Positions 5,346 to 6,150 of a DNA stretch of 6,150 nt are shown in pieces. Under the pieces are notes generated by a model, which had not been told where the DNA came from, did no database searches, and worked only from the letters and a program-made list of their open reading frames with translations. Position 1 is the first letter of the stretch. The number at the start of each line of letters is the position of its first letter. Origin of the DNA: Actinomycetes bacterium (GTDB taxonomy: Bacteria > Actinomycetota > Actinomycetes > Actinomycetales > Cellulomonadaceae); NCBI GenBank assembly GCA_021793115.1, contig JAJYTJ010000201.1, forward strand, positions 1-6,150, read 5' to 3'. A program made the position numbers and the translations under genes.

Positions 5346-6131
5346 GTGCGGCTGGCGACGTTCAACATCCTCCACGGGCGTTCCCTGGTGGACGGCCGCG
5401 TCGACGTGGCGAGGTTCGCGGACGCGGTGCGGCGCATCGACGCGGACGTGCTGGCGCTGCAGGAGGTGGACCGCGACCAGCCGCGCTCGTTGCAGGCCGA
5501 CCTGACGATGGTGGCGGCGCGCGCCGCGGGCGCCGTGGCGCACCGGTTCGTGGCGACCCTGCACGGCGAGCCAGGCACGTGGACGGCGGCGTCCGGCATC
5601 GAGCAGCCAGACATCGCGGCGTACGGCATCGCCCTGGTGTCCCGGTTCCCGGTGCGTGCCTGGCACGTCACCACGCTGCCGGCCCTCGCCCGCACGGTCC
5701 CCGTGCTGCACCCGGGCCGTCACTGGCCGCAGCTGACGCACGACGAGCCGCGCGCCGCCGTCTGCGCCGAGCTCGACACCCCGCAGGGGCCGCTCACCGT
5801 GGTGGCCACGCACCTGAGCTTCATCCCGTGGTGGAACGCCCTGCAGCTCACGCGGCTGGTGCGGGCCTGCCGGCCGCTGCCGCGGCCCGTGGTGCTGCTC
5901 GGCGACCTCAACCTGCCGCCAGCCATGGTGGCGCGGGCCTCGGGCTGGCGGGCGCTGGCGCGCGCCACCACGTTCCCCGCCCACGCGCCCAGCCGTCAGC
6001 TGGACCACGTGCTGGCCGACGGCGACGTCGTGGCGCTGGACGAGGCGGTCGCGCTCGACGCCGGGGTGTCGGACCACCGGGCGCTGGCCGTCGACGTGGC
6101 GATCGGCGCCCGTGCGACGGCCGGCCGGTGA
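5346..6131 (+). CDS. Endonuclease/exonuclease/phosphatase (EEP) family hydrolase
   Basis: A 261-residue metal-dependent phosphodiesterase of the EEP (DNase I/exonuclease III/sphingomyelinase-like) superfamily. The family motifs occur in order: LATFNILHGR at 3-12 with metal-site Asn7, LQEVD at 38-42 with catalytic Glu40, ATHLSF at 154-159, GDLNLPP at 186-192 with Asp187 and Asn189, LDHVLA at 219-224, and the C-terminal SDHRAL at 242-247 with catalytic His244. No signal peptide or membrane helix is seen, so a cytoplasmic enzyme is likely. It lacks features that would mark it as a true AP endonuclease; substrate (DNA, phospholipid or small phosphoester) is open. GTG at 5346 is chosen because family proteins begin almost directly at the [LV]ATFN strand and the upstream frame is antisense to the neighbouring gene. 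The mRNA may be leaderless. Confidence 0.9.
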   Translation: MRLATFNILHGRSLVDGRVDVARFADAVRRIDADVLALQEVDRDQPRSLQADLTMVAARAAGAVAHRFVATLHGEPGTWTAASGIEQPDIAAYGIALVSRFPVRAWHVTTLPALARTVPVLHPGRHWPQLTHDEPRAAVCAELDTPQGPLTVVATHLSFIPWWNALQLTRLVRACRPLPRPVVLLGDLNLPPAMVARASGWRALARATTFPAHAPSRQLDHVLADGDVVALDEAVALDAGVSDHRALAVDVAIGARATAGR

Positions 6132-6150
6132 CGCGCCCGGCGGCCCACGG

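Noticed and set aside
4689..6131. Nucleotidyltransferase plus EEP hydrolase plus Ku/LigD as one new defence or repair system
   Set aside because: Orientations differ (convergent and divergent pairs), no operon links them, and there is no HEPN, abortive-infection or phage-related partner. Adjacency alone is not evidence.

Overview
This 6.15 kb window is very GC-rich (well over 70% by eye), with G/C-ending codons and frequent GTG starts. Together with the protein types (a Pol-PE-Lig ordered LigD, a DUF6458-like membrane protein, a DUF2171-like fragment) this points to a high-GC actinobacterium, plausibly Micrococcales. The species cannot be named from the sequence alone.

Layout, left to right. 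(1) The left edge carries a TRIC/UPF0126-type membrane protein, probably open at its 5' end (+). (2) After a 148-nt palindrome-rich gap comes an 80-residue two-helix membrane protein of the DUF6458 type (+). (3) A 116-nt gap holds a possible 12-codon ORF with a good Shine-Dalgarno and then a 16-bp GC-rich hairpin, directly before ku (+). (4) ku and ligD face each other tail to tail with only 4 nt between their stop codons. Both stops lie inside one perfect 10-bp palindrome. (5) Beyond the ligD start is a small PRC-barrel/DUF2171-like fragment (+) that breaks off where the 3' end of a nucleotidyltransferase-like gene (-) begins, which looks like a deletion scar between two convergent genes. (6) A 57-nt divergent gap separates the nucleotidyltransferase from an endonuclease/exonuclease/phosphatase (EEP) family gene (+) that ends just before the right edge.

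The functional core is the two-component bacterial non-homologous end-joining (NHEJ) system. Ku binds double-strand break ends and recruits LigD, whose polymerase, phosphoesterase and ATP-dependent ligase domains fill, trim and seal them. All three LigD active sites look intact. The other genes are not obviously part of this pathway. I see no RNA genes, CRISPR arrays, transposons or prophage genes. No wholly new system stands out. The most interesting signals are the hairpin that would bury the ku ribosome binding site, the short ORF before it, and the truncated-gene junction near 4730-4745.
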